From NCBI GenBank assembly GCA_002179805.1, contig NAVB01000455.1:1-21820 (forward strand): a stretch of DNA of 21,820 bases. Reading direction: 5' to 3'. A program made the position numbers and the translations under genes. Numbering within the stretch: position 1 is the stretch's first letter; every line of letters starts with the position of its first letter. The notes under the pieces are model-generated. The model was not told the DNA's origin and ran no database searches. It worked only from the letters and a program-made list of their open reading frames with translations. The stretch comes from Acanthamoeba lenticulata (lineage: Eukaryota > Discosea > Longamoebia > Acanthamoebidae). Positions 9,901 to 19,570 of this stretch are shown piece after piece.

Positions 9901-10159
9901 CGTCTTGATGCACACGATCGATGACACCAACCAACCAACACAGGGCTGGGAGGCGTTGCGGCGCGCGCCGGACCAGCGGACGTTCGCGGCGGTGGCCAAG
10001 GCGCACGGCGGGGCCGGCCACGACTTTGTGTTCTTCAAGATGCGGAAGGAGGGCCTCCACGTCTACAGCTCGATGCGCCAGTACGTGGCCCTGGCCGACG
10101 ACTCGGTCGTCACCAAGCTTCAGTTCTTCTGGGCCAAGCGACCACAGACCGGCACATGA
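6980..10159 (+). CDS. RlaP-type nucleotidyltransferase fused to a degenerate T4 Rnl1-like RNA ligase domain, 11 exons
   Basis: Exons: 6980-7101, 7165-7210, 7288-7436, 7504-8431, 8509-8818, 8901-9014, 9073-9218, 9310 to about 9485, about 9550-9670, 9758-9865 and 9944-10159, about 811 aa; only the 8/9 junction is ambiguous. Residues 1 to about 260 form a Pol-beta-type nucleotidyltransferase: LWGSRVYG (37-44) then SDWD (50-53), the metal-binding acidic pair, and a helical part with YNYHRARKEIVHAFRYLLF. This matches RlaP (RNA ligase-associated Pol-beta). After a charged linker, a ligase-like domain runs from about 380: HPNLLLL, VECRGLIVD (430-438), VVECLDGLTAVLYFY (495-509), SFQLVSCAHRHLV (563-575), CKGYVVVD (638-645), VVKCPQW (669-675) and a C-terminal helical region. 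The order fits T4 Rnl1-like ligases, but motif I Lys is Cys498, motif III Glu is Gln565, motif IV Glu is Lys639, and the KFFN-like segment reads GHVMDL. The nucleotidyltransferase half may be active while the ligase half is probably a pseudoenzyme. A role in RNA repair or end modification is inference. Confidence 0.88.
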
Positions 10160-10245
10160 CCTCGCGACGTAATTAAGTCGTGTGTCGCTGTAATGGTAGC
10201 AACGCAACGTTCTGTTGTTGGAAAGTTGGACATGTCCTTTAGCTT

Positions 10246-10794
10246 TTAATTGAGCCGAACGTATTGGTTCCGCTTCAGCAAGCAGAGCGCCAGAACGATC
10301 GCTGCCACAAGCAAAATGGCGGAGAGTCCGCCCAGCGCGGCCATCACGATGATGGTCCAACGGGGAACGTCATCGTCGCCGCAGCTTGGTGGCTCGTGGG
10401 GTGTGGGCGAGGGCCCATCGTTGTTCACAACGAACGACTTCCACAAGATGTTGTCGCCGATCTCGATCGATGTGTTGCAGCACGTGTTGGGCGCACAGTT
10501 GGGCGTGTTGGCCACGACGTCCTCAATCGCGCAGGTGGCGTTGCGGAAGAAGAGGATGGTGTAGTTGACGATGACACTTGAGTTGGGCTCTTTGTAGATT
10601 GGCTCCAGAGAGAAGGAAGAGAAGGTGGTGTTCCCATAGGTGCCGCGGGACGAAAACATGTAACACTCGGTCGTCTTCAGCTGGAACATGCCCCAGCAGC
10701 CAGGACAGCTCTCTCGGCAAAGGTACGGCTGAGGCGAGACCAAGGTCGCGGCGAGCAAGACGAGCAGACATGAAAGGACGGCCTGGGAACCCAT
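10246..10794 (-). CDS. Small type I membrane glycoprotein, Cys-rich ectodomain, unknown function
   Basis: Single exon, 182 aa from the Met at 10794 (an in-frame Met at 10845 would add 17 residues). I prefer 10794 because it starts a clean signal peptide, MGSQAVLSCLLVLLAATLVS, followed by a secreted domain. The ectodomain has nine Cys (YLC, ESC, PGC, TEC, ATC, PNC, TCC, PSC) and five N-glycosylation sequons (NTT, NSS, NYT, NAT, NTS), so it is probably disulfide-bonded and exposed. A single transmembrane helix (WTIIVMAALGGLSAILLVAA and onward) lies near the end, with a short tail KRNQYVRLN. No known domain is recognised. It is convergent with the RlaP-ligase gene (86 bp between stops) and divergent from the ABC transporter. 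A surface receptor or adhesion role would be a guess. Confidence 0.8.
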   Translation of the reverse strand: MGSQAVLSCLLVLLAATLVSPQPYLCRESCPGCWGMFQLKTTECYMFSSRGTYGNTTFSSFSLEPIYKEPNSSVIVNYTILFFRNATCAIEDVVANTPNCAPNTCCNTSIEIGDNILWKSFVVNNDGPSPTPHEPPSCGDDDVPRWTIIVMAALGGLSAILLVAAIVLALCLLKRNQYVRLN

Positions 10795-11201
10795 GAGGAG
10801 CTGTGTGCCTTCTACAAGGAAGATAACGAAATAGCTGGGCCACACGCTAGTCCTAACAGTTTCGCCCCGAACCCGAGGATTACTTTTTTCTCATGCTCCG
10901 CTTCGCCAGTTTTTCTGTGTGCGGGCAGGTAAAATGCGTGCATTGCAACAGCCCCTTGACCAAGCCAACATCGTGAATACATCAATGTCAACGTGCGCAA
11001 AAAAAAGAAAAAAAAAGAAAACAATGAATTGATTTGGTTGGCTGGTTATCGCGCGCTGCAGCTGTTGGCCGAAAAAGAGCAGGCTCCAGCCAATAGGCAG
11101 AATGGAATGGGAGTTTGCAACCAGGGCGTCGGACCCTTCTCTGGAGTAAAGGGGAGTTCTTCCTACCAAGGGAGAGCATTTTGTCTCAACCACACCGAGC
11201 C
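10795..11201. promoter_or_regulatory. Divergent intergenic region (glycoprotein / ABCG transporter)
   Basis: These 407 bp separate two head-to-head genes and should contain both promoters. A purine tract of nearly pure A/G lies at 11000-11022 on the plus strand. No RNA gene, repeat array or recognisable domain is present. The minus-strand frame upstream of 10794 stays open to 10845. Confidence 0.5.
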
Positions 11202-14200
11202 ATGGAGGGCAAGGTGAGCCGTTCTGATACAAGCCAAGAGGACGACTCGGTGGATGTGCATGACGCCGAACTCAGCTCCTCCGACTCAGTACAAAGCCGC
11301 CGAATGTCCAGCGTACGGCTCTCGTCCTTTGTAAAGTAGAAGACGTGTCGGTGGTGTTGAAGTACTTCACTCTCACACTCTTCCTCTCTCCATGGTGGAA
11401 TGCGTGCAGGATGAGGGAGAGTCGGAACTGCGGGTTCTGTTGAACGATGAGGCCGTTCTGCTCCGGGACTTCATTGCCCAAGAGCAGCGCGCTTCGCTCT
11501 CCTACCGACCGATTGACGTTGCCGTCGAGCACCTGTCGTGCACCGTCAAGCTGCTGCCACCCCAGGACTCGCAGGTGACCGTGGCGACGCAGCTCAATTG
11601 CTGGGCCAAAATGAAGGTCAAGAAGGAGGCTGTGGACATCATCCACGATGCCAGCTTCTTCCTCAAGCCTGGCCAAATGACGCTTCTCCTTGGTGCTCCC
11701 GGTATGTTCTGCATTTCTTTATTAATTTTATTTGTTCTTTATTCTTTTTGATTATTTCAAGCAAATCCGGCTAGTCTAACTTTAAAATTTTCCTGTGACT
11801 CGGGCAGGGTGCGGCAAGAGCACGCTCCTCAAGCTCCTTTGTGGAAACATGCACGCGGGCAAGCGAACCGGCAGGATTCTGTTCAACGGGCACGACCCGC
11901 GCGAAGACAACTACTACCGCGACGTCAGCTTCGTGCCCCAACACGACACCCACATCGGTACGTTTACCTCTGCTGCTGCAACTTCGCCGAGGGACCATCA
12001 CACATGATGGTGCTGACCCGAGTAATTGCTCGATGCGTGTGCAGCCCAGTTGACGGTCAAGGAGACGCTGCGCTTCAGCGCCGACTGCCAGATGGGCCCG
12101 TGGTATTCGGCCCAGGACCGGGCTCGGCGGGTGGACGCCGCCCTCCAGGTGCTGGGCCTCTCGCATCGCGCCGATACGGTCGTGGGCGACGCGCTCCTGC
12201 GAGGCGTCTCTGGCGGCGAGAAGAAGCGCGTCACCATCGGCGTGGAGGCCGTCAAGGACGCCTCTGTGATGCTGCTCGACGAGCCCACCACGGGCCTCGA
12301 CTCGTCAGCGGCCTACGACGTCCTCCGCGCCATGCGCCTCGTGGCTGACTCGGGCGCGACGGTGCTGGCGTCGCTGCTGCAGCCGAGCTACGAGGTGTTC
12401 AGCCTGTTTGACAACGTGATCATTCTGACCAACGGCGAGATCGCGTTCTTTGGCGCGCGAGATGAGGCCATGGAGCACTTCCAGGCGCTCGGCTACAGCT
12501 GCTCAGAGAACACCAACCCGGCCGAGTTCCTTCGTACGCGCCTCTTTGCCTCTGTTTGCCCTTAGCGCCAGTCATCAAACTGATCAGTTGCACTATGATC
12601 ATGTCGCAGAGGAGGTGGCCGAGACCGGAGCCGGCACGCTGGCCAATCCACACAAGTACCGCCTCGGGGCAAACGAGAGCGACGAGGAGAAGGGCGATAA
12701 CGAGGGCTACGAAGACGACGACTTTCACTGGTTGACGCCTGCCGAGTTCGTGGAGGCTTACAAGAACTCCAAGTACTACGCGCGCAACATGAAGGAGCTC
12801 GAGCAGATGACTGCCATTGGCCCGACCGCGAGTTCGCCATCAGTTGCTGCGAGGGCCGTCAAGCGCAACAAGGAAGGCGATAGCCTCCAGGCGAGCGAGA
12901 TCAAGCGGCCGGAGGCGGTTGCGCGCAGAGAGTACTCGACGTCGTCGCTGAGGCAGTTCTGGCTGTTGACCAAGCGGGCCTTCACCAAGGAGTGGCGCGA
13001 CATGGCCACCAACCGGTCTCGTCTCATCGGCGCCGTGATGCTCGCGCTCATCATCGGGACCCTTTTCCTCCGCCTGGGCACCAACCAGGTCTTGAGACCC
13101 TCCCTCATGTCGCTCTTCTTGGCTCACTATGCTTACTCGCCGCTTGTACTTCTTCTCTTGTGTTGGTGCCAACAACAGGACGACGCGCGCACCAAGCTGG
13201 GTCTGTTGTTCATCGTGGCCGCCTACTTCTGCTTCTCGGCCATCGGCGCGCTGCCGGTGATCATCGCCGAGCGGGCCGTCTATTACTACCAGCACGACGC
13301 CAAATACTACCGGCCCCTGCCCTACATCTTCGCCCAGATCCTTGCTGAGGTCAGCACCTGCACGCCTATTGGCTTGTTTTTGTTTTTTTTGTTTTTTTTT
13401 GTTATTTTTGTTTTTGTTTTTATTTATTATTTATTATTGTAGTCTTCTTTTACAAGAACAAATGCAGCTCATACATCTTGGTGCTCGACAGGTGCCGATG
13501 ACGGTGATCGAAACGCTGGTGTACGGCAGCATCACGTACTGGATGACGGGCCTCAATTCCGGGGGCGACCGCTACGTCTACTTCCTCCTCATGAACGGCG
13601 CCTTCTACTTTGTACGTGGGCGGGATCGGATAGAGGGCCAGCGTGTGTGTGTGTGTGTGTCTGTGTGTGCAATCTCATGTGCGAGTGATGAACACGCAGA
13701 TGGCTCGCGCGTTCAACAGGTTCGTCGCGTGTTTGGTGCCGGACCTGAACGCGGGGCAGGGCACGTCGCCCATCTTCACCGCCCTGTGGATTTTATTCGG
13801 CGGGTTCATCATTTCTCGAGTACGTCTCTGCACACACAAAGCTCTGCCTTTGATCCTCTCCTCTCCTAACGTTGCATTGCAACACGACAGACCCAGATCC
13901 CAAATTATTGGATATGGTACTGGCCCTTCTCTACAAACTCCTTTTTGGTACGGATTTGCCCACATTCTTCACCAACATAGGTTCTACTGGAGCTGCCCGT
14001 CGGTGTACGCCCTCCAGGGCCTCGTGGCCAACGAGTTCTGGGACGCCACCTACAAGTGCTCGGCCAGCGAGCTCACCCCGCCCACCTCTGTCGTCAACTT
14101 TAACGACCCCTACCCGCTTGGCTTTGCCGGTGCTCTTCCGCTCTTTGCTGGACCCTCTCTTCTTCCGAAAGACCGATCTGAGCCAACCGATGCTCTTTTT

Positions 14201-17118
14201 GCTAAACCCACCACTGCCGCGCGATTGGTGGCTGCGTCGCGCCCGCAGGCCAGCAGACGTGCCCCATCACGAGCGGCACCCGCTATGCCGTGGACGCGTT
14301 CGGCGTGTGGGATCACGACTGGATCCGATGGGTCTTCCTGGGCGTGGTCGTGTGCTATTGGCTCATCTGGACCATTCTCGCCTACGTCGCCCTGCGCTTC
14401 ATCCGGTGCGCCGCCGCCGCCTCTTCTCGCACATTATGGCGGCCAATCGCTCATCCTCCATGGCTCTCTTCGGGGCGAGTCCAGGCATGTGCCCCCGCCG
14501 CCACCGCGCATGAAGCAGCGAGGCCTGGACGACGCCGAGCTGGCCGAGTTCAACATCCAGCAGGTCAAGAAGGACGCCGCCGAGCGACACCTGCACAAGA
14601 AACATGGTACCGTCGTTGGACGAAGAGCTCGGAGCTGCTGAGACTGACTGGAATGTGATGGAATGTGCAGCCCGGAAGAGCAGGAAACAACAGATGACAG
14701 AGGTCGAGGCCGAGGAAGAAGCCAAGAGTGGCGCGTACCTGTCTTGGGAGAACCTCAACTACTCGGTCTTTACGCGAAAGCGCATGAGAAAGAAGGAGCT
14801 CCAGCTGCTCCAGGACGTTTCGGGCTACGTCAAGCCCGGCATGATGCTCGCCCTCATGGGCGCCTCTGGCGCGGGCAAAACGACCCTGATGGACGTGCTG
14901 GCCCGGCGCAAGACTGGCGGCAAGATCACCGGCGACATCCGCATCAACGGGCGCAAGGCCGACAGCAGCCTCAACCGCATCATCGGCTACGTCGAGCAGC
15001 AGGACAACCACAACCCGTCGCAGACCGTGCTCGAGGCCCTCGAGTTTAGCGCCATTGTACACTCATGCAGCTCATGTCTTTCCCCCTTCGTTCTTTGGTT
15101 TTTAACGACGTTCTTTGCAGTGCCGGCTGCCGCATGAGATCGCGGCGGACCAGAAGAAGACGTACGCGCGCAGTTTGCTCAAGGTGCTCGGCCTGGAGAA
15201 GCAGGCCGACATGGTCATCGGCATCAATGCGCAGGACGGCATCTCGGCCGACCAGCGCAAGCGCGTCACCATCGGCGTGGAGATGGCCGCCGACCCGGCC
15301 ATCCTCTTCCTTGACGAGGTGCGTCTTCCCGTGTCGCCCGCGGTCTTCGGATCCGACTGACGACTGTGTCGTGCGAAAAACAGCCGACGTCGGGACTGGA
15401 CTCGTTCGGTGCAGAGCGCGTGATGAAGGCCGTGCAGAACATCGCGGCGCGCGGCACGCCCGTGGTGTGCACCATCCACCAGCCGTCGGCGACCATCTTC
15501 GGCATGTTCACGCACCTGCTGCTGCTCAAGAAGGGCGGCTACACGACCTACTTTGGGCCCATCGGCGAGCGGCCGGGCGACTGCTCGGTGATGCTGGACT
15601 ACTTCAGCTCGACGCTGGGCAAGCAGCTCAAGCCCTTCCAGAACCCGGCCGAGTTCATCCTCGAGGTCACCGGCGCGGGCATCGCCGGCGCGCAGAGGAA
15701 GAGCAAGGAGAACGGCGACCAACCCCCCGCCTCCCCGGCCGAGGACCCGGCCGTCGCGGGCTTCCGCGAGTCGAGCCAGAACAAGGAGCTGCTGGGCGAG
15801 CTCGAGCGCGGGATTTATCCCATCAGCGAGGAGCACAACGGCGAAAGCGGCGGCCGCCTTCGGCGCAAGTGGAAGCAGATGAAGGCCAAGATGCAGGGCC
15901 GCTACGCGACGCCCTTCTGGGTGCAGCTGCGCGAGCTCCTCCACCGCGCCTTCCTCCAGTACTGGCGCACGCCTCCAGACTTCATCGCCAAGTTCATGTC
16001 GCCGCTGGTCATGGGCATCATCCTGGTTCGTTCTCATCCTGTCTGCTTACCCATATGATTGGTCGATATGGTGCTGACGTGGACCAATCACGAACGCACG
16101 TACAGGGCACGCTGTTCCTTCAGGTGGACAACGACCAGGTTGGCGCCACGGAGCGCGCGGCCGTGATCTACTTCTCGCTCCTCATATGCAACCTCACCTC
16201 CATGCGTACGCATTGTCCCTCACCTCTGCGCTCTTTTCCAGTGGACTCACCTTGGGACGTCGATGGTGGGCCACTACAGAGCTGCTCGGGCGTGTGATCG
16301 TCGACCGAGCGGTGTTCTACCGCGAAAACACGGCGCGCACGTACAACAGCATGGCCTACGCGATCACCATGATCGTCGTCGAGTGGCCCTTCTGCCTCGC
16401 CGCCACCATCCTCTTCATGTACGTCGCTACTCCTGCCTGCCCCCTTTCGCGCCAAGACATGTTGTTGCTGACGTCATCATTCTTGGCATTCTTCCTTCTT
16501 CCTCCTTCACCCCAACGTTCAACAGCATTCCGGTCTACTTCATCGTCGGGTTCCAGTACGACGCGGGCAAGTTCTGGATCTTCTTCGCCGTGCTACTCCT
16601 CAACTTCTTGATCTCGTTCGCGCTGGTTCAGCTACTCGCCCTGCTGGCGCCCAACATGATCCTGGCCAACTCGTTCTGCGCCATCGCCTTCACCGTCTTC
16701 GCGCTCTTCAGCGGCTTCCTGATCTCGCGCGACAACATTCCCGACTGGTGGATCTGGGTACGTTCATGTTCTGCAATTACGGTTTGCCACGACGTACCAG
16801 CCTTCATCTAACCGGCCTTAATCTACCTACCAGGTCCACTACCTCGACATCAACATGTACCCGCTCGAGATCCTCGTGGCCAATGAGATGGACGGCCTCG
16901 AGATCCACTGCTCGGGCAGCCAGTACGTCAACGTGCCCATCAACGCCACGACGACCAAGCAGTACTGCCCGATGACCAAGGGCGAGGACTTCCTCAAGAG
17001 CGTCGACTTTGACAAGGACAACATGCTGCGCGACGGCCTCGTGTTCCTTGGCTTCTACCTCGTCTTCCTCCTCTTCATCATGCTCACCATCAAGTTCGTG
17101 CGACACCAAAAGAGGTAA
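11202..17118 (+). CDS. Full-length ABCG (PDR-type) ABC transporter, 19 exons
   Basis: ATP-driven exporter with the reverse layout NBD-TMD-NBD-TMD, 1461 aa. Exons: 11202-11330, 11410-11701, 11808-11957, 12045-12533, 12610-13088, 13179-13349, 13492-13611, 13700-13819, 13891-13916, 13981-14129, 14249-14405, 14485-14606, 14671-15056, 15121-15318, 15384-16025, 16106-16205, 16280-16418, 16526-16757 and 16834-17118; all introns are GT..AG and the phases sum correctly. NBD1: Walker A GAPGCGKST (138-146, split by intron 2), signature VSGGEKKR (245-252), Walker B MLLDEP (266-271), and LLQPS with Gln at the H-loop. NBD2: Walker [10 protein letters not shown] (865-873), signature-like ISADQRKR, Walker B ILFLDEPTSGLD, H-loop CTIHQPS. 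Each half ends with the ABCG-type IPxYWIW/IPDWWIW motif. The Ser/Asp-rich N-terminus and acidic linker after NBD1 look disordered. NBD asymmetry (Q-loop-like H position in NBD1, weak signature in NBD2) is usual in plant-type PDR proteins. Likely plasma or vesicle membrane; substrate unknown. Confidence 0.95.
13376..13440 (+). repeat. T-rich low-complexity tract in ABCG intron 6
   Basis: The 142-bp intron 13350-13491 is the longest in this gene. It holds runs of T broken by single G or A, and then a TTTATTATTTATTATTG stretch. It explains the open frames seen there, which are not coding. Confidence 0.8.
13643..13669 (+). repeat. (GT)n microsatellite in ABCG intron 7
   Basis: About 13 GT dinucleotides with one CT interruption lie inside the intron 13612-13699. 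This is a likely length polymorphism between strains and has no coding meaning. Confidence 0.9.
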
Positions 17119-17603
17119 ATTGAACAGAAAAAAGCAAAAAAAAACTATTTATTGTCACACACTTGCCTTTGTTTTTTATATAAATATATTTTTAACAGGT
17201 AGATAAAAAATAGTTGAAAAACCAGTGATTGGGCGCCGCTGCGGCCCCAATGGTAAGGAAGCACCAACATGGAGACTTAGCGGTAGCGCTCCTGACAACC
17301 GTGCTTGCCAAGGGAGCCGCTCACCGAAGCGTGGGTGGCTGTTCATGAGAGCACTAGGGTTCCTTCCTGATATGGTCCTGGGCAGCGGTCATATATCGGC
17401 GGACGCTCATTTAGCGCCGCCGACTTTCTGGCTAACCTGCTACTTCTCTGGTACTTTTAAAGCTTGCGGGCGCGGACGGTGAGAATCAAGTCTTGTGCAT
17501 CGTCCCACACTCTCAAGCAACTCCCGCCATAGGCGTGACGCAATCACCAACCCCCATATCTTGACCCTGATAGCAGCTTCACTTTTGTCCAAACCACCCA
17601 AAG
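17119..17603. other. Intergenic between ABCG and NOX-like gene
   Basis: These 485 bp lie between two plus-strand genes. The first 100 bp are AT-rich (poly-A runs, then a TTTATATAAATATA stretch near 17174-17190), consistent with the ABCG 3' end. From about 17225 to 17480 the DNA is GC-rich with an 85-codon open frame (17225-17482) that matches no domain I know and has unremarkable composition. I looked for tRNA boxes and 5S or snRNA signatures and saw none. The last 120 bp are presumably the NOX-like promoter and 5' UTR. Confidence 0.5.
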
Positions 17604-19508
17604 ATGGACGAACTCAAGGACGCTGTGGAAGTTGATCTTGCGACGGAGCATGATGATAAGTCCAGCACGACCGGCAAAAGCCTCGACACGGATGAGCTCC
17701 TGGACGAGGAAAGAGAAGATGACGACGAAGACGACGAGCCCAAGGAAGAGGCCACGCTCTGGGAGCTCGACCCAAACTGGGGCGAGCGGGGCGGCAAGGT
17801 GGTTCGTCCCATCTTTGCCGCAGCGAGGCGCTACGCCAAGGCGCGCGACTCGTTCCTCGACCATCTGTGCCACCCGTGGCTCACCATCCCCTTGTTGGGC
17901 CCGCTGGCCTACCGGTGGTGGGCCATCGACATCAACCTGCTCGAGCTACTGTTCTTCTCCGCCGTGTTTGCGGGCACGTCAACATCTTGACAACGTTGAT
18001 ATGTTGGCGGCGTCACTTACGTCAGAATGATATCAAAATGATGTGACGTACAGGCGCCACGGGCGGTGGGCTGGAGTCCAACTTTGGCATCGCCACGGGC
18101 ATCATCACGATGCTCGTGGTGGGCACCATCCCTCGCAACAATATTGTGCGCTTCCTGCTGGGCGTGCCCTTCGAGCGGATGATCAAGTACCACAGGTGGT
18201 GCGGCTACTACTTGGCCGTGCCCCTCTTCCTCCACGCGCTCCTCTACATGGACTTTTTTGAGGACTACACGCACATCACCGGCTTCGTGGGCTGGGTAGC
18301 CTTCATGGGCATCGCGTGCACGTCTATCATTATCTTCAGGCGTCACTACTTTGAGTTCTTCTACTTCATCCACATCCTGTTCATCGTCTACATCGCTGCG
18401 GCCATCGCCCACGAGTACGCCTGCAGATATCCATCGCTTTCTTTTTCGGCTCTTTATTGCCAACCGCCAATCCACTAATGCCGCGAAAACGGTGCACCAA
18501 TCGCGGGCAGGCCGGTCAACGCCGGATTTGTGGCTCCTGGGATGGCCATGTACTGCCTTGATCTCGTGCTTCGGGTGACGCGGTACTGGACCACGTCGGC
18601 CAAGACCCTGTCCATCACCCAGCATGACGAAGACCTGAGCGTGCTCCGCCTGCCCAAGCCGTTTGACTACAAGGCCGGCCAGTACGGCTTCATCCTCATC
18701 CCGTCGATGTCGCGTTTGAACTGGCACCCGTACAGCATCTCGTCGGCGCCCCAAGAGTCTACCATCACCTTCCACGTCGCCGACAACGGCGGCTGGAGCC
18801 ACGCCGTGACCCGCATCCCTGACTCCAAGCAGATCACCGTCAAGATTGACGGCCCCTATGGCAAGGTGACAATTGTTGGCTTCTCGCCATTGCCTTGAAA
18901 GGTCGCGGTGGCTGAGTTGATTGCGCAGGTCGGGGTCAGGTACAGAAGGCAGAAGACGGTGGCCATCTTCTGCGCGGGCGTCGGTGCCACGCCCATGATG
19001 TCCATCCTCAAGGACATCTACTTCCGGTACTTTTGCGGCTTACCAAGGCAATTGCTTTGTTTTCGGTTGGCTGATCTGGTCGTCCACTGCCTGCAGGCGC
19101 CAGGCCAAGGGCGAAAAGGGCTGCGCTGTGGAGAAGGTCTACTTTTTCTGGAGCGTGCCGCGCATCGGCTGCGTCGACTGGTTCGCGGACGACCTCCGCA
19201 AGCTGATCACGCGCCCTCTGGACAACCTCGACATCGAGCTCAATGTGCACGTCACGCGCTCGACCAAGCGGATGCAGGCCATGCTGGTCGTTGAGAACGG
19301 CAGCCCGATGGGCGTGCCCATCAAGAGAGGCCGCCCCGACATCAAGGCCGAGTTTGAACGAATCAAGCAGCAGGTGCCGGAGGGGTCTGCCGTGGCGGTG
19401 TTGGCCTGCGGCCCCAAGGCGTTTTCCTATGGCGTGAGGAAGCGATGCATCCTGGCCACCTCGCCTAGCATCCGCTTCCTCTACCACGCAGAGACCTTTG
19501 AGTTCTAG
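17604..19508 (+). CDS. NADPH oxidase / ferric reductase-like transmembrane flavocytochrome, 5 exons
   Basis: Probably moves electrons from NAD(P)H through FAD and two hemes across a membrane to oxygen or ferric iron. Exons: 17604-17973, 18054-18414, 18511-18865, 18929-19026 and 19097-19508, 531 aa. The N-terminal 60 residues are very acidic (EREDDDEDDEPKEE) with no EF-hand. Heme ligands fit the NOX/FRE spacing: H170 and H184 (HX13H, in KYHRW...FLHALLY) and H230 and H243 (HX12H, in FYFIHILF...IAH). FAD binding: WHPYSIS (315-321). NAD(P)H binding: GPYGK (358-362) and CAGVGATPM (377-385), then LACGPKAF near the end. The C-terminus FLYHAETFEF resembles the NOX FHKENF-type end. The membrane part is shorter than in animal NOX and no regulatory domain is present, so superoxide versus ferric reductase activity cannot be decided. 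The first intron appears to use a GC donor. The ATG at 17604 is the first in frame. Confidence 0.9.
17974..18053 (+). other. Probable GC-AG intron of the NOX-like gene
   Basis: Exon 1 frame runs SAVFAGTSTS and then stops. Exon 2 frame (ATGGGLESNFG) requires a phase-1 donor. The only phase-1 position that works is GCGG|GCACGT at 17974, giving SAVFAG-ATGGGL; GT sites nearby are phase 0 or 2 and break the frame. The acceptor is GTACAG at 18048-18053. Confidence 0.6.
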
Positions 19509-19550
19509 GAGCCCAAAAGAACGAGCACAGCAGTTCTAGGAGCCCAAAAG
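19501..19550. repeat. 19-bp direct repeat at the NOX-like stop codon
   Basis: AGTTCTAGGAGCCCAAAAG occurs at 19501-19519, covering the stop codon, and again at 19532-19550, with a 31-bp period. The second copy runs into a short palindrome, AAAAGCGCTTTT (19546-19557). The repeat lies in the 62-bp gap between two convergent genes. Confidence 0.9.
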
Positions 19551-19570
19551 CGCTTTTCGTTCAGGAACCA

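Noticed and set aside
10795..10845. 17-residue N-terminal extension of the membrane glycoprotein
   Set aside because: The Met at 10794 begins a standard signal peptide; the extension would put a second hydrophobic run before it and is more likely 5' UTR.
15102..16037. 311-codon minus-strand open frame opposite ABCG NBD2
   Set aside because: Shadow of the conserved ABC domain; no independent protein features.
17225..17480. Possible tRNA, 5S or snRNA gene in the GC-rich gap
   Set aside because: No A-box/B-box pair with correct spacing, no cloverleaf I could fold by eye, and no resemblance to 5S or U6 signature segments.
17225..17482. 85-codon plus-strand open frame in the ABCG/NOX gap
   Set aside because: No recognisable domain and no supporting context; cannot be told from chance in GC-rich DNA. 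Left as unassigned intergenic sequence.
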